DNA of 64,000 nt from Isochrysis galbana (taxonomy: Eukaryota > Haptophyta > Isochrysidales > Isochrysidaceae), in assembly GCA_018136815.1 (NCBI GenBank), contig CM030931.1, forward strand, positions 1,901,398 through 1,965,397, written 5' to 3'. The notes below the pieces were generated by a model. It had not been told where the DNA came from and ran no database searches. It saw only the letters and a list, made by a program, of their open reading frames with translations. This document shows positions 1-11,730 of this stretch, one piece after another. Made by a program: the position numbers and the translations under genes. How positions within the stretch are numbered: the first letter of the stretch is position 1; each line of letters starts with the position of its first letter.

Positions 1-801
1 CCTCGCAAAATATTTGCGAAATTTGGGGCAGTGAACGCGAAATCTGAGCGAAATATCCGAAGAAATTTGGGCGGGTTTCAAACGAAATTCTGACCTGGCC
101 CTAGCGCCTTGGCCGCTTTGGAAGACAACAAATTCCCTCTCAACTTGCGCGACTCGGTGCACGACCTCGGGAGTTGAAAAGGTGTACTGCCGCCAAGCCT
201 CATCTTGATTGGGGGAGGCCATGATTGCATCGCGCAAACATAAGCGATCGAAGACCAGGTGAAGACCTTCCGTGGTTGCCTCATCCAAATCGCCCACTGT
301 GCCCATGTATTGCGGATCCAAAGCATACGCTGCGGCGTGCATTGGCGAGTGCAAATACTCCCATCGTTCAGCGTGAATCTCTGCCAACTGCTTGAACCAC
401 GGAACCTTACCTTGCAGCGATTCAATCCGTTGCCCGATTGTGAACATGTGATCATACACTTTGCCGATGCAGAAGGTGTTACTGTCCAGCAGACGGAGAA
501 GCTTGATAAGAGGCATGGCCACATAGAGAACCTTAATGAGAGGTTGCCAAAACCCCTCCTCATCAAGCACAATGGCTTTCACCTTCCTCCCAATCTCTGC
601 ATCAAGGTCCTCATCATCACGTGCGATAGCAGACCGTCCCCGCGCCGAGAACTTGTGTGCTCCATATTCGAGCGTCACAACCACCTGTTGGAGCTCAGTC
701 TTCACACGCAACATTCGAGACATCTCGCGGTATTTCCCCGCGAAACGTGTTTGCTTTGCACGATACAACCCGAAGTTGGAGCCATGATTTGATGCAATCA
801 T
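1..801 (-). mobile_element. hAT-family transposase, central part, truncated by the window edge and an assembly gap
   Basis: The minus strand is open without a stop from the gap (801) to the window edge. The translation shows the usual hAT order: a TRFAGKY block followed by a leucine/valine-rich stretch (VKTELQQVVVTLEY), then FWQPLIKVLYVAMPLIKLLRL, then DSNTFCIGKVYDHM, and WEYLHSPMHAAAYALDPQY. These match the RNase-H-like catalytic region and the HxxAxxLxP block of hAT transposases, which cut and paste DNA transposons with 8-bp target duplications. The BED finger and the C-terminal dimerisation domain are not in this fragment. The last 30 codons (below position 90) look like unrelated repeat sequence. 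It may continue across the gap in another frame. The family call is firm; activity is unlikely. Confidence 0.8.
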
Positions 802-803
802 CT

Positions 804-903
804 NNNNNNNNNNNNNNNNNNNNNNNNNNNNNNNNNNNNNNNNNNNNNNNNNNNNNNNNNNNNNNNNNNNNNNNNNNNNNNNNNNNNNNNNNNNNNNNNN
901 NNN
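804..903. other. Assembly gap (100 N)
   Basis: Exactly 100 N, the usual placeholder for a gap of unknown size. It interrupts the hAT transposase region, so the frames on the two sides cannot be joined. Confidence 0.99.
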
Positions 904-1447
904 CCTTCGTCGTTTATGGAAGGCTCAAACATCTCAGAAGTGGAATCTCGTGCATCCTCCAAAGCCGCTTGAATCTTCTTCACCCAACGTGATGCTGGAG
1001 CAGAGGAAGCCGCAGCTGTCGACGAGTATCGAACCGGCCAGGCCGCGCTAGCTGACACTGAGATCGATGGCATTCGCCTCAATCGAGCGTGGCGTGCTGT
1101 GGTCGGCATGGCGCCCCCTAGCCGCTGCACCAAGCAGGAAAGCCTGGTCACTCGAGCGGCGACGGCGGTGCGCATCCTACTCTCCGACTGACTACTTCCC
1201 TTTTTAAACCGCTTCATGATTGAGGTGGTCCGCGGGTGAACGGGCCCACCCCCGGTATTACCCCTCGTACAAGCCTAGTCCTCCTGTCCTCCTGGAGGAC
1301 GCTAATCCCGTCTCGAGTATACATGGCTATATTTGGAACCCCTAGGGTCTTTGGCGGCCCCTGGGGGCCCTTTGAGACACATATGGCCCCCCTTGCGGGC
1401 TTGGGTAGAAGTACCAAGAATAAATTCGTCAATAATAGGCTGATGGC
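904..1447. other. No recognisable gene
   Basis: A 104-codon minus-strand frame ends at the gap (from 1217), rich in Arg, Ser and Ala, with no recognised domain. It could be the N-terminal side of the neighbouring transposase, but nothing in it shows that. Confidence 0.4.
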
Positions 1448-1566
1448 TGATGGTGATTGAAGGCTTTTCCATGCTGTGGGGGTGATGGCGATTGAACGCG
1501 TTTCCACGTGTAGGCTGATGGTGATTGAACGCTTTTCCATGCTGTGGGTGATGATGATTGAGCGCC
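1448..1566 (+). repeat. Short tandem repeat, about 33-35 bp unit, 3.5 copies
   Basis: The unit begins TGATGGTGATTGAACGC and continues TTTTCCATGCTGTGGG. Three nearly complete copies and one partial copy are visible. The overlapping reading frames are a by-product of the repeat. Confidence 0.85.
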
Positions 1567-2111
1567 TCTCGCCTGAACCCCGGTGTAACAGCTCGCACTC
1601 GCCACTACCACTACCACTACACTCGCTGGCTGTTATACGCTCGAGAACAATTTCTCCATCACATCTCTGTTCCTCACTGAATATCCACCTCGATGATGAC
1701 CGCCGACATCTTAACTAAATGTCTCGACAAAACAACATTCCTCCGTCACCGTTCCTCCGTCCTTAATGAGAAGGCTTAATCTTGTTCAGCGATATCGCTG
1801 TGGGACTGTGGGGGAGTGTTTAGTGTTAAGTGTTTATCCGCAGTTGTTTTGTAGGATGGAGTTTTCTAGTCCGAGGGGTGACGCCATCGGTAGCGAACCT
1901 ACGTCATTGGCTTGTCGCGCGAGCTTAGCCCTCAATGGTCACTCTGAGCTATGTTGCTCTTCTCACAGTCACTGGGCCCCATCTAGGTTGGGCCAAACAT
2001 CTTTTCTTTTTTCTTAGGTGTCAGGAACTGGGTTCGGGGTTGGGTGGGCGGGAAAACGGTGGGGGGGTGGGGGGGGGGGGGGCGGTTTGAGGGGCGTGGG
2101 GGTCGGGACTG
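1567..2111. other. Intergenic region upstream of the SFI1-like gene, ending in a G-rich tract
   Basis: No gene is seen. A block around 1930-2010 (containing CACTGGGCCCC and GGGCCAAACAT) resembles sequence near 51290-51330, so part of it is dispersed repeat. Positions about 2055-2100 are a long G-run region just before the likely start codon at 2112. Confidence 0.5.
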
Positions 2112-5100
2112 ATGCTGCCGCTCGACTCGGGGGACGCGGCGTACGATGGTGTCACGCACCCCGGCTGCGTGTGCAGCCCGTTCGTCTTGGCAGCCAGCTG
2201 GGCTGAGCATGCGGAATCAAGTGGCGCAGGAACGTGTGTGGGAACTCAAATCAACGGAGTGGGTACAGAGGTGGCTTTCGAGTGGGGTGGGCCCAGCGAG
2301 CCCGGCTCCGGGGAAGGCAGCTCCACTGACGAGGCTAGGGGGATAGGCATCAGCGAGTCAAGCCAGAGCTCTGACGGAGACGCCGATCCTGGTCTCCCGC
2401 TCTCTGCTCTGTCGACCGTCTTCGCTGCATCCCGGGTCGTGCGTCAGGTGCCGCTTGCGATGCGCCGCTGGCGCCAACAGACGAGCTACGAACGTGCAAG
2501 GGCCATGCAGGCGAGACGTATTGCGAAGGTGGCCGGAGAGCAGCTATGGCGCGATTCCCGTAGCGAGCTCGAGGCAGCGGCTGCCCTTGCTCGCGCTCTT
2601 GCCATACGCATAAAGCAATGGCATGAGATGACGACCCTCCGCCAGGCGCGGGTTCGCCACGCGTCTTCAGTGTCCATGGCAATGCGGCGGCGAATATTGC
2701 TCCGTGGGCTGAGCAAGTTGATTGCATTTTGCTCGCAATGTGTGGAATTGCATGAAATTTGCGCCCGTGCTGATGCCCATTGGCGGTCGGTGAGGCTGCA
2801 ACGCCATGTTGTACTATGGGCCGGATTCTCATTTTGGCACAAGCGTTCCGCCTCGAGCTACAGGCGCGCTCTGTCGTGGTGGGCAAGCTGGCTGATTCTT
2901 CGAGCCCTGAGCCGTTGGCGACGCGAATGCGTGACGCTTGGCGGCATGTCTTCGACCCTCCAGTCCGCCGGAGATAGGCACCACCATTATGCAAGACGAC
3001 AAGCCCTTGGCGTATGGCGGGGAACGATTCTCCAACGACACATAGCACATTCTTTACGATGCAAGGCGACCCGACATGTGTGGCAGTGCATGCAAGCAGC
3101 TCGCCATAGTGCACTCCGTACATCAGCTTACTGCACCGGCTCTCCATTCCCATGCGGGCTGCGTTACAAGTGTAGTGAGTATAGACTTCCACATGCTAGT
3201 CCAGTAGCTTTGCTTGCCATGCAGCTTCCTGCTCACTGTCGTATACCCACCTGGATTTATGTCAGACGTTGGTGCTCTTGATGCGGAGTTGGCGCCTTCG
3301 TACCGTCTCGGCATGCGGCATCTCCAATGCAGCTCGTATGTGTGTAGGTCATCAGACGCGGTTTCCTTTTCAACGCTGGCGCTCCCAGGCTGCTGTAGAG
3401 TTTCAGCACAAGCGATTGCAGTATACCGCCTTGCGTCGCTGCAAGCGCTTGCTGACTTTGACTGCGCTGGACCGATGGCGTGCAGAGAGTTCTGAAGGGG
3501 CTGAACTCTTAGTCTCGCCTGGGGCGACAGCCTTGAACTATCGCATGGTGTTGAAACGCACAGGCGTATTGATGGCACGATGGAGAGCGCACACAGAGGC
3601 GGTGAGAGCCATGGCGCGCATTGCCAAGCGCAAGAACTTATTGGACGCGCTTCGACGATGGGGTACAACTCGCAAACTCACGGCGCTGATGCGCCAAGAC
3701 GAAAGCCTCGCTGTCTCCGGCGCTGAGCGGATATTTGCGCGCCAACAGCGTGTTGGCGAGGTCAACTTGATCGGTGATGGCGAGTGGGCTGCTGCCCGGC
3801 GAGCCATGGTGGGGGGCCCTCCATTTCTTCCGAGGCCAATGGCCGAGGCGGACAATGTGGTGTCTCGCGCGTCGCGGCATAGACGACGGCGCCACTCACT
3901 CTCAAATCTTCCAGCACCTCCCCGAAGATCGAGAAGTTCAACCCGGCCTGCCCTTTTAGTGCATGCAAACAGTACATGTGACATAGAAGAGCATTCTCCC
4001 TGTCTAAGACACGCCGCCATCAAACCATCGCCTATGGCAGTGCGTCAGCCAACGTGTATGCAGGGGTCGTGTGCAATGACTTCGCCAAAAGAAGAGAGGC
4101 CCGTCATAGATGTGCTCATCGCTGCGAGCTCAGCAGGTCAATTGCGGCCACCACAATCGGTAGAGCAGCCCAATCAGAGTAATGACGCACTTTCGACCAT
4201 CTCAGCGAAGAAACTGCTGCAGCGACACATGTATTGTTGGGCATCCTTTGCTCGTCGCTCTTGCCTTTACCACGCCCTGCACTATTCTCTGAGCTTGCGG
4301 GCGTCCCTGCGGCGGTTAGCTTTTGCTTTCGCGCACCTGCATGTAACTTGTGGCGCTTTGCGCGTTGCACGATGTTGGCATCCTCTTCGCCGTCTACACC
4401 GGCGTGTCGCTGCCTCTAGAAGACTGCATCTCCGAGAAGAGCATGGCGCGGACGCAGCGGCGCGACTTGCAACTCGTCACGCCGTTGAGAAATGGCACAG
4501 TGCCCTCCCGCGGCTGCTCCGTTGGGGGCGGCTGCGAAGGCTCGGCTCCCTTAAAGGCCGCCATCGCGCATTGCGCCGCCTAGTCAAAGCTTGGGCAGAT
4601 AGCGTAGCAACAGCGAGATCGCGGCGCATGTGCACGGCGCTTGCGAGAACAACGGCCATTGAGCGTCAATTGCGCACTGGGTTTGAAGTGCTCAGGACGG
4701 CTGCTTCCAGCTTCGCGAGGCACACCACCGCCGCTGCGTTTTCCACATCGCTAGCTCTCGGTGGAGCTTTTGAGACCTGGAGCAGCTGGCGGAGTCGAGC
4801 GTTAGTAAGATGTGAGGCACGCGAAAGGATTCTAGCTGCGCGCCTGCGATACGTTCGAAATCGGCTTTGGATTATTTGGAGCCTGTGGCGACGGAAGCTC
4901 CCGGCGCTGCAAGCACGCCGCCGAGAGTACACCCTTGCTCGATGGTCATACCGCTCGCGGGTACTCCGGCACGCTCTTGCGCATTGGCTGCACGCTGCCT
5001 GGAGGGGTCAATGGCGAACAAAGGGGCTGGTTTCCGCTGCGATTAGCTTGATCGCCATCCGATTTTTGTCCCGCGACGCCTTGATCGCGTGGCGCTCAAT

Positions 5101-6823
5101 GTGGCGTAAGAAGTTGGTGAGCAGCCACCACTGCGCCTTGGTGGAACGATCTCTTTGGCGCCAATTCTTTGCGTGCTGGCGCACTCGCGCCCGCCATCAA
5201 CTTGTATGCAGAGTACGCGATACACTCGCTCAGGGCATGCGGCGAAGGCGCAGCGCGGCTCGAGTGTTCCTTGCCATCCAGGCGTCGGCAAGGGACAAAG
5301 CACGCGCAGAGCGCTTGAGAGCCGCTGAAGCAGCTAGCATGGAAACGATGGCTAGACGAGGAGGCTGTGTGAATAGGATTCGTGAGGCGTGGCTTGCCTG
5401 GATATGCTTTGCGGCTCACCTCCGATTTCTAGCAACCAGCTTACGCCTTGCTCGCCGGAAGGGAAGCTTGCGCGCCATGGACGCGTGGGGAATCTTTGCT
5501 GCTAGGAAACGCTTTGTGCGCGCGATGCACGCCCGCGCGGCCGACCACGCAGTGCGAGCGGCCGCGGCCACCGCCTTCGACTCGCTTGCCGCCGTGTTCG
5601 ACCGGTTGCGGTACACGCATATTCTGGCGCGGATTATACTCTCCGCACGACGTGCCCTAATCTCATTCACCCGTAGAGAGCGTCTCAAGTGCTTTTGGGG
5701 CGCGTGGGTTGATGAGGTGAACATTTTACGCCGCAATAGAGATCGAGCAATGCTGCGGCGCGCATCACGGGACCGTGGAACTTTGCTGCGACGTTGGCGG
5801 ACACGTAGCAGCCAAGAAGCGGAGCGCGAGCGCAAGGCCGTGGCGATGCTGTGCGCCTCATTGCTCGCGAATGTGCGCTCGCGTCTCGCATCGCTTCGCA
5901 CGTGTCAAGCAGCGAAGCAGAAATCGACTAGTCAAGCAAGGGGCGGGCAAATGCAGAATGTTGTCCGCACTCCATTGGGCTACCCGACGGCCATGTCCAT
6001 TTCATCTACTTATTCCCGATGTCGAAGACCTCTTTGCAACGTGCAATTGCCCTGCCCGGCTTGCGCTTCTGAATTGGCTATGAGTGCATCGTACCGATCG
6101 CTATCTCTTTCTACTCACGGCGATTCACCCATTCATGACGCTGCTAGGCTGAGCTCGGGCGCCAGTCTTGCGCGTATTGAGGGTGTTCAAGACGTCTTAT
6201 ACGAGCATCCTCGCTCCACAACCGTCTCCACACGTGATGACGAGGTCTTACTTGAGCTCTATCGCAACTGGATGCTTGCACTTGTGGGCGTTGCACGGCT
6301 TTGGATGGCTCAACATAATAGCTGCGTGAGGGAAGGGCAGGACTACCAACAGTTAGCGGGCTCGAGCCGAGCCAGAAGCTGCTCGAGATTGGTGCAGCTC
6401 CACTCGGAATTCGCTCTCTTTGAGGCCCTCCGTCGTGAGGCTGGAAGGCGTCGGCCTGTCGCTCTTGACGTGATGGTTGGGATGGCGCGTTGTCGTTGTG
6501 CTCTTAGGTACTGGGCGCGCAAGTCTCGCCTGTGTCGATGCGTTTCTCGTTTCCTGTCAGCGGCTTCCGTAAATGATCACGCCAAGGCCAAGGGCCACCG
6601 CCCGTTGGGACTACCCATGCAAGTAGTGCAACGAGATTCATACCGACTTCAACAAAGACATGCAGACGGACTAGCTGATGACGGTCGAAGGCCTGATGCG
6701 GGTGTCTCACTTGTGCGCTCGCGCAGTGCCGCTAGCAGAATTGAGCGCGCCGTCCATCTTGAGCAATCATCTCCCAGGATGGGCTCGAGGTATCTTGCTT
6801 ACAGTTTGTCACACAATGATTGA
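2112..6823 (+). CDS. SFI1-like centrin-binding repeat protein (two exons)
   Basis: Predicted protein of 1553 residues. Exon 1 is 2112-3174 and exon 2 is 3225-6823, joined across a 50-bp intron (GTGAGT...TGCAG) that restores one frame. The protein has about 25 copies of an Ala/Leu-x-x-Trp-Arg type motif spaced irregularly (for example ALSRWRREC, ALDRWRAES, ALIAWRSMWRK, FFACWRTRAR, LLRRWRTRS, ALRYWARKS), embedded in Arg-rich helical sequence. This is the signature of SFI1 repeats, each of which binds a centrin along a long helix in centrosomes, basal bodies and contractile fibres. The region 3780-4200 is a less helical, Ser/Pro-rich insert. The first 110 residues have no repeats, and the start codon is the first ATG after a G-rich leader, so the N-terminus is uncertain. 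The family call is strong; one-to-one orthology to yeast Sfi1 cannot be shown. Confidence 0.85.
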
Positions 6824-7340
6824 CAGCCTTGGTGGACTCGCGAAGAGTGCGGGAGGGTCTTCATCCGTCCCGACGGCCGATCCGATGTTGCCTGAGTGCG
6901 GAATATCAGCCATTTTCTACTGTACGTGCTGCCCGCGCCGATCCCCAGCCCACCCTTCCCGTGAAGGTTAAGATCCCCACCGCCGCCTGCATCCGCTGAC
7001 AGTTTAGTCATGTTTATGTTTGCCGAATGCGCGAGCATGGCGCGTCTTCTTATGGCAAAAGTATGAGTATGTGCTCCACTTCTTCCGCACCGCGTCCAAA
7101 GCTTTCCGTTGTCACGCGCGCCTTGAAGCGGCTACTATTTGTTAGTGGACGGGCACGGGTGGCGCCACGCGGGCAGCACAAAGCACACGCTTTCGGGATG
7201 GGCCGATGGGCCTTTGGCTTGCAGCTGGAGCTGGTTGGAGCTTTTGTGTGCACGTCCAATAGTTGCCCTACCTTAGCCCACGCACATTGGACACTGAACA
7301 TATAACCTTGGGAGATGCCAATTATTGCCATCACGACTAC
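6824..7340. other. No recognisable gene
   Basis: Sequence downstream of the SFI1-like gene. Short frames exist on both strands but none shows a domain, and no repeat is obvious. Confidence 0.5.
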
Positions 7341-7422
7341 CCTCTCCCCAGGTGTCCGGAGACATTGCACATTGCCCTTATCCTCTCCCCAGGTGTCCGG
7401 AGACATTGCACATTGCCCTTAT
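7341..7422 (+). repeat. Perfect 41-bp tandem duplication
   Basis: The unit starting CCTCTCCCCAGGTGTCCGG occurs twice head to tail (7341-7381 and 7382-7422) with essentially no differences, which points to a recent duplication. Confidence 0.9.
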
Positions 7423-7807
7423 CCCAAGCTCACTCAACTGAGTTTTGAAAAAATATTCTTGAAGGTGTCCGCTACGCTACTTGTGACTCTCCCCACTCCG
7501 GTATCGCGCTCGCCATCGCCTAAGCCCCACACTTGCACCCCCGCACCCACTACCCCTCCTAAGGGAGGTGGGCCCGCGTGCACTACGCACTAACTACGAC
7601 GGGCCAGTCGGGGGAGGGGGCGGGCTGGGGCAGGCCTGTCGGCTCTAGGTCTGCGGACGCAAACGTAATCGCGCGCGTCGCTTACCTTTACCTTATTTTG
7701 TCTTCGCATTTTGCGGTTCTTGAGGACGTCCCTCTTCTTCGAGTCGAGCCGCTCAAGGGCATCTATCGCGGTCGCCAACGATAATATTCTTGTAGGTTCA
7801 TGCAAAT

Positions 7808-8400
7808 GTGCGCGTTTATCACCTTATTTTGCCGTGCTCTCGTCGGTCAGATTTGGGAGTCGCGGTCGCGACCCGCGACTCTTGCGATAGAGTGGTCCCT
7901 AGGGTAGACTCAGTAGTCGAAATCATAAAAGGAAGATGCGTAAAGATAGATGTCGAAATAGATGAAAAGCTATATCAGATATTCTCCGTCTATCTGAGCG
8001 CTAGTCCGGGCCCGCGGGGTGCCCAGATACAAGAACTACGCCAAGAACGGAACGTAATGCAGAGTAGCACCCTCCCGACCTTAATGGGAGGAGACTTCCA
8101 GTGCGTAGAGAACATAGAGAAAGACACGGCGGGAACGGGAGAGACACCATATGCCAACACGCACGGCGACAAGTGGAAGTCACTTGCAAAAAACGCCGCC
8201 AAATCCCAGCCGGCCCGCGAAGCTTGGACTCGAAAGCTCGAGATGACCCAAGACGAGTGGAAACACGTGGCGAAACTCTACACCCACCCTCTACTCAAAC
8301 ACACAGACAAACACCCCCACTTCAAACACATCACCCATAGGAGGCTAGGCACGCGTAATAGGTTCGCCACGGCGACCACGCACGAAATGCAGGCTATGCG
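7808..8400 (+). mobile_element. LINE relic: endonuclease fragment joined to the C-terminal domain by internal deletion
   Basis: The frame first encodes an endonuclease/exonuclease/phosphatase-like piece (KIDVEIDEKLYQIFSVYLSA, then LPTLMGGDFQCVENIEKDT, the GDFN-type active-site strand). It then passes directly into the sequence PAREAWTRKL...HVAKLYTHPLLKHTDKH...HITHRRLGTRNRFA, which in the other copies of this window lies after the reverse transcriptase, just before a CxxC zinc knuckle. The entire reverse transcriptase is missing, so this is a non-autonomous, internally deleted copy. Its C-terminal part is close to the copy at 29040-29220. Around 7560-7640 the DNA resembles, in inverted orientation, a stretch near 40140-40200 inside another element. 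Confidence 0.75.
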
Positions 8401-8491
8401 GGAAACGGGTGTGGAGAGCAGCAGGAACTGGTGGGCAGGAAGCGGGAGGAACGGGAGCGGTCGTGGCGAGGGGAGCGAAGGATGGACGTGA

Positions 8492-9540
8492 GTGGGAAGG
8501 CGTGGTCGACACACCTCCGCTACCATATGGAGAGAGGAGTGGAGCTGTGGCTGTGGAACGTGTGAAGGTGGGGGGGCTGATGTATGTAACATGTGAAGTG
8601 CACAGCCCCTCAGTGGGATGGGATGCGTGCTACCGGGGGCGGGGGAAGCACGCGACAAGGGGGCCGAGGACGAGCGGATGCCCTCAGACGACATGTGACA
8701 GCACGGGGCGAGGACGAGGGCAGGAGGGACACGAGAAGGAGTCACGGGGGCGCTGGAGCGACAGCGCTGAGCGTATGGAAGACACCCGAGAGACGGAGAC
8801 ACGCGCGGGGGGGGGGAAACACGCGGGAAAAGAGAGGGATGAAATGGGGCCGGCGGCTTAAGCAAAACACTCGGGGAAGGGGGAGAGAGGGGGAGCGGCG
8901 AGGCAGAGGGAACGGGGGGGGGAAGCCCGGAGACGCGGGGCGACGAACCTATGGGGGGTGGACGGAATGAAGGCGCGATACAAGGAAGGGGAGAGGGGAA
9001 CCGGAGCGTGACGACCGAGAGGGAGTCGCGCGGGGAAACCTAGTGGCGGGAGAAGTACAAAAGAAAGGGGGGGGGGCGCATGAACCCTCCCTGCCCGCGA
9101 CAGAGGCATTGTTAGCTATCACAGGAGCCAAGTCAGCTATCACAACTCGCATATCAGGATGCGCTGGTCGCCGCGGATTGCTGCAGGAGTTAATAATTGC
9201 ACTCCATGGCTTGCTTGCGCTTGGGCGTGCTTTCGCGCTTCAGACTATGCTTGCATGGTGTGCAGGGTGCCGTGGGCGCGGTAAGAAAGAAATGAAGTAG
9301 CGTAACGATATCACGGCGTGGGCATAGGCTGCAAAAGGAAAGGGAATGCCCATCGGCGATCATCAGACGGAAAGGTCCGCATGCCTACCGAACATGTCCA
9401 CCAGTCCACCGGATTGCTTGTCGCAGCAGTCATATACCTCACTTTCTCATTTGCAAACCACACACTTACGCCCAAGGCCGGGGGATGAGCCGCAGATGGC
9501 GTCTGGACTCTAGTATCCAATGCATTCCACAAATGCCACG
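8492..9540. other. No recognisable gene; purine-rich DNA
   Basis: Strongly G/A-biased on the plus strand, with several G-runs between 8800 and 9075. The long frames on both strands are low-complexity Arg/Gly or Pro/Ser translations without domains. Confidence 0.5.
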
Positions 9541-9712
9541 GCCGACCCGTGTAGGTCGCGTAGGCTCCGTACGCTGTTGCACGTATGGGGCCCAGCTATG
9601 GCCAGGCAATGTACATGGTCCGGGTTCATGAATGCCGGCCGCATCCGATGCGTTGCATCCGCCGCAGACGGCTGCTCCGATCACCCGTGCCAAACTACGC
9701 GTGGCGCCGCCT

Positions 9713-10870
9713 TCATGAGCGCCGAAATTTACGCATGGCAATCATCCGACGGCGTCGTTCACCAGCGTTTCCGCCAAAAATTGAGTCCCGCGTCGTCTCC
9801 AACCTGACAAATACTGGAATGGCGAGCATCGCGCCTATCAGAGGGCCAAAGATAGAGACCCAAACGCCCGCGAAGGGTGTGGTAAGCCCGGAGACGGCGG
9901 ATATGATCATTGCGCCCAGCCCGACCGCTGGGTTTAGGCAGACACCGAGGTTCGCGGACGCGAGCGTGATGAGAGTCACAACTCCGCCAATTACCATTGG
10001 CGCCAAGCTGGCTTGGAGGCGGCCCCTCCGGACCTCGTCGCCGACCATGAAGACCAACAGCACTAGGAAAAAGGACGCGAGCACCTCCACAGCGAGAGAT
10101 GGGCGTACCGTAGTCACCGCTAGCGAGCGTGCAGCCGGCGCGACGACGAGCGCCACGTGCCCTGCGCTCGCCGCGAGTGTTGCACCCACTAGTTGTGCGA
10201 GCACGTAACCAGGCATGTCACGAGGCCGAAACGTACCGGTGGCGACGAAGGCGGCAGTGAAGGCCGGGTTGAGATGCGCTCCCGAGTATCTACGCGTGGC
10301 GTACACCGCCGACGCGACCGCCATCCCCATCATAGACGCTGAGGCAAACCCCCCGATAGATGCCTTGGCGACTGACGCAATGCCAGCGAACCACGCGATG
10401 AACGCGGAGCCTATGGCTTCAGCAAGGAGGCGCCTACGCAGCTGGCGTCTCCTGGCCATGCGCACCGTGCTGCGCGCAAACTCGTCGTATGAAATGGTAC
10501 CGTCCCCGTTGGCGTCGAACCGGCTGAACTCCGCCTCTGCCTGGCGGCGCTGCTTGCCAGCGGTCAGCATGACAGCGAGGAACTCGGGCTGCGAGACCTC
10601 GCCATTGCGGTCGAGGTCGAACTTGTGGAAGACGCGCGTGATCTCTCGGTTTGTTGCGTGCGGACTCACGCGTGTGTCCTCTTCGATGTCAATCCCGCGC
10701 AGCCTTGCCTTCCTGGCGTACTGGACGAGCTGCACCTGCTCAGCCTCTGAGAGAGGCTGCCTTGCGAGAGGCAGCGTGGCAGCGCGAAGCTGGCGGAGGA
10801 TGGGACGGAAGCGAGGCGGGGCGGCCGACGCCGCAGAGAGCCACAGCGCGAGTGCAACGAACCCGCGCAT
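9713..10870 (-). CDS. EF-hand/aquaporin (MIP) fusion protein
   Basis: About 385 residues from the preferred ATG at 10870, because the next residues (MRGFVALALWLSAASA) form a signal peptide; an upstream in-frame ATG at 10930 would add 20 Pro-rich residues. Two canonical EF-hand loops follow (DLDRNGEVSQPEF and DANGDGTISYDEF, about residues 85-96 and 119-130), then six hydrophobic segments typical of major intrinsic proteins. NPA box 1 is in SGAHLNPAF and NPA box 2 in CLNPAVGLG. The residue after the second NPA is normally the Arg of the aromatic/arginine filter; here it is Val. Water or small neutral solutes are the usual MIP cargo; calcium regulation is inferred only from the EF-hands. No intron is needed. 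Confidence 0.88.
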   Translation of the reverse strand: MRGFVALALWLSAASAAPPRFRPILRQLRAATLPLARQPLSEAEQVQLVQYARKARLRGIDIEEDTRVSPHATNREITRVFHKFDLDRNGEVSQPEFLAVMLTAGKQRRQAEAEFSRFDANGDGTISYDEFARSTVRMARRRQLRRRLLAEAIGSAFIAWFAGIASVAKASIGGFASASMMGMAVASAVYATRRYSGAHLNPAFTAAFVATGTFRPRDMPGYVLAQLVGATLAASAGHVALVVAPAARSLAVTTVRPSLAVEVLASFFLVLLVFMVGDEVRRGRLQASLAPMVIGGVVTLITLASANLGVCLNPAVGLGAMIISAVSGLTTPFAGVWVSIFGPLIGAMLAIPVFVRLETTRDSIFGGNAGERRRRMIAMRKFRRS

Positions 10871-10930
10871 GGGGGGAGAAGGGGGGGTGGGGGGGGGAAC
10901 AGTCGGGTCGTGAAGGGAGAGGGGAGTCAC

Positions 10931-11389
10931 GGCCGGATGCCCCGCCTCCCTCCCTCTCGCTCCCCCCTCGCTTGCTCTTCTCTCTTGTTCTCTCCGCGCC
11001 TCTTCCTTGTTCTTCTTTCTTCCATCTCGGCTTCTTCTCGTTCCCCCCCTCTCTTCTCTCTCGTAAGAAGAGGAGGACTCCTGGTTGGAGGAGAGGGGAG
11101 AGCAGCGGGTGAAAGAGGGAAAAGGACCTCAACACATCAGAGAAAGGAAGGGATGAAGCAGAAGGAACCGGGAAAGAAGGAGAGCGAGAGAGTGGGGAGG
11201 AAGAGCCGAGCTCGCTTCTCTCTCTCTCTCCCAGATCTCTCTCCCAGAGAATGGGAAGTGAAGAAGAGACCCAGGTGTGCTCCGCGTGCCTCGCCCTCCT
11301 TCCTCTTCACGTGGTTCGTCTTCTTCTTCTTCCTTCTCCCTCCTTCCCCTTCCTCCCCCTCCTCCTCTGTCCTCCTCCTCTGTCCTCCT

Positions 11390-11394
<5 letters not shown>
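10931..11394. other. Pyrimidine/purine-rich 5' region of the aquaporin gene
   Basis: CT-rich then GA-rich sequence without a coding signal. Probably promoter and leader DNA of the minus-strand gene; no defined promoter motif was identified. Confidence 0.4.
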
Positions 11395-11438
<44 letters not shown>

Positions 11439-11660
11439 CCTCCCACTGTCTCTCTCTCTCTCTCTCCCCCGCCCCCCCCCTTCTCTCTCCAACACTACAC
11501 ATCTCTCTCTCTCGCGCTCTCCGTCGTCCGCGAGCGACCCCCCCCGCCCCTCCCCTCCCCGCCCTTCCCCTCTCCTCCCCCCCCCCCCCCCCCCTCTCTC
11601 TCAGGTAGGTCGGAAGGGGGGGGGGGGGGGGGGGGGGGGAGAGAGAGAGGGGGGGGGGGG

Positions 11661-11730
<70 letters not shown>

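Noticed and set aside
2350-3192. 280-codon minus-strand frame
   Set aside because: It is the antisense shadow of the SFI1-like gene; no domain.
10215-10913. 232-codon plus-strand frame
   Set aside because: Antisense of the EF-hand/aquaporin gene.
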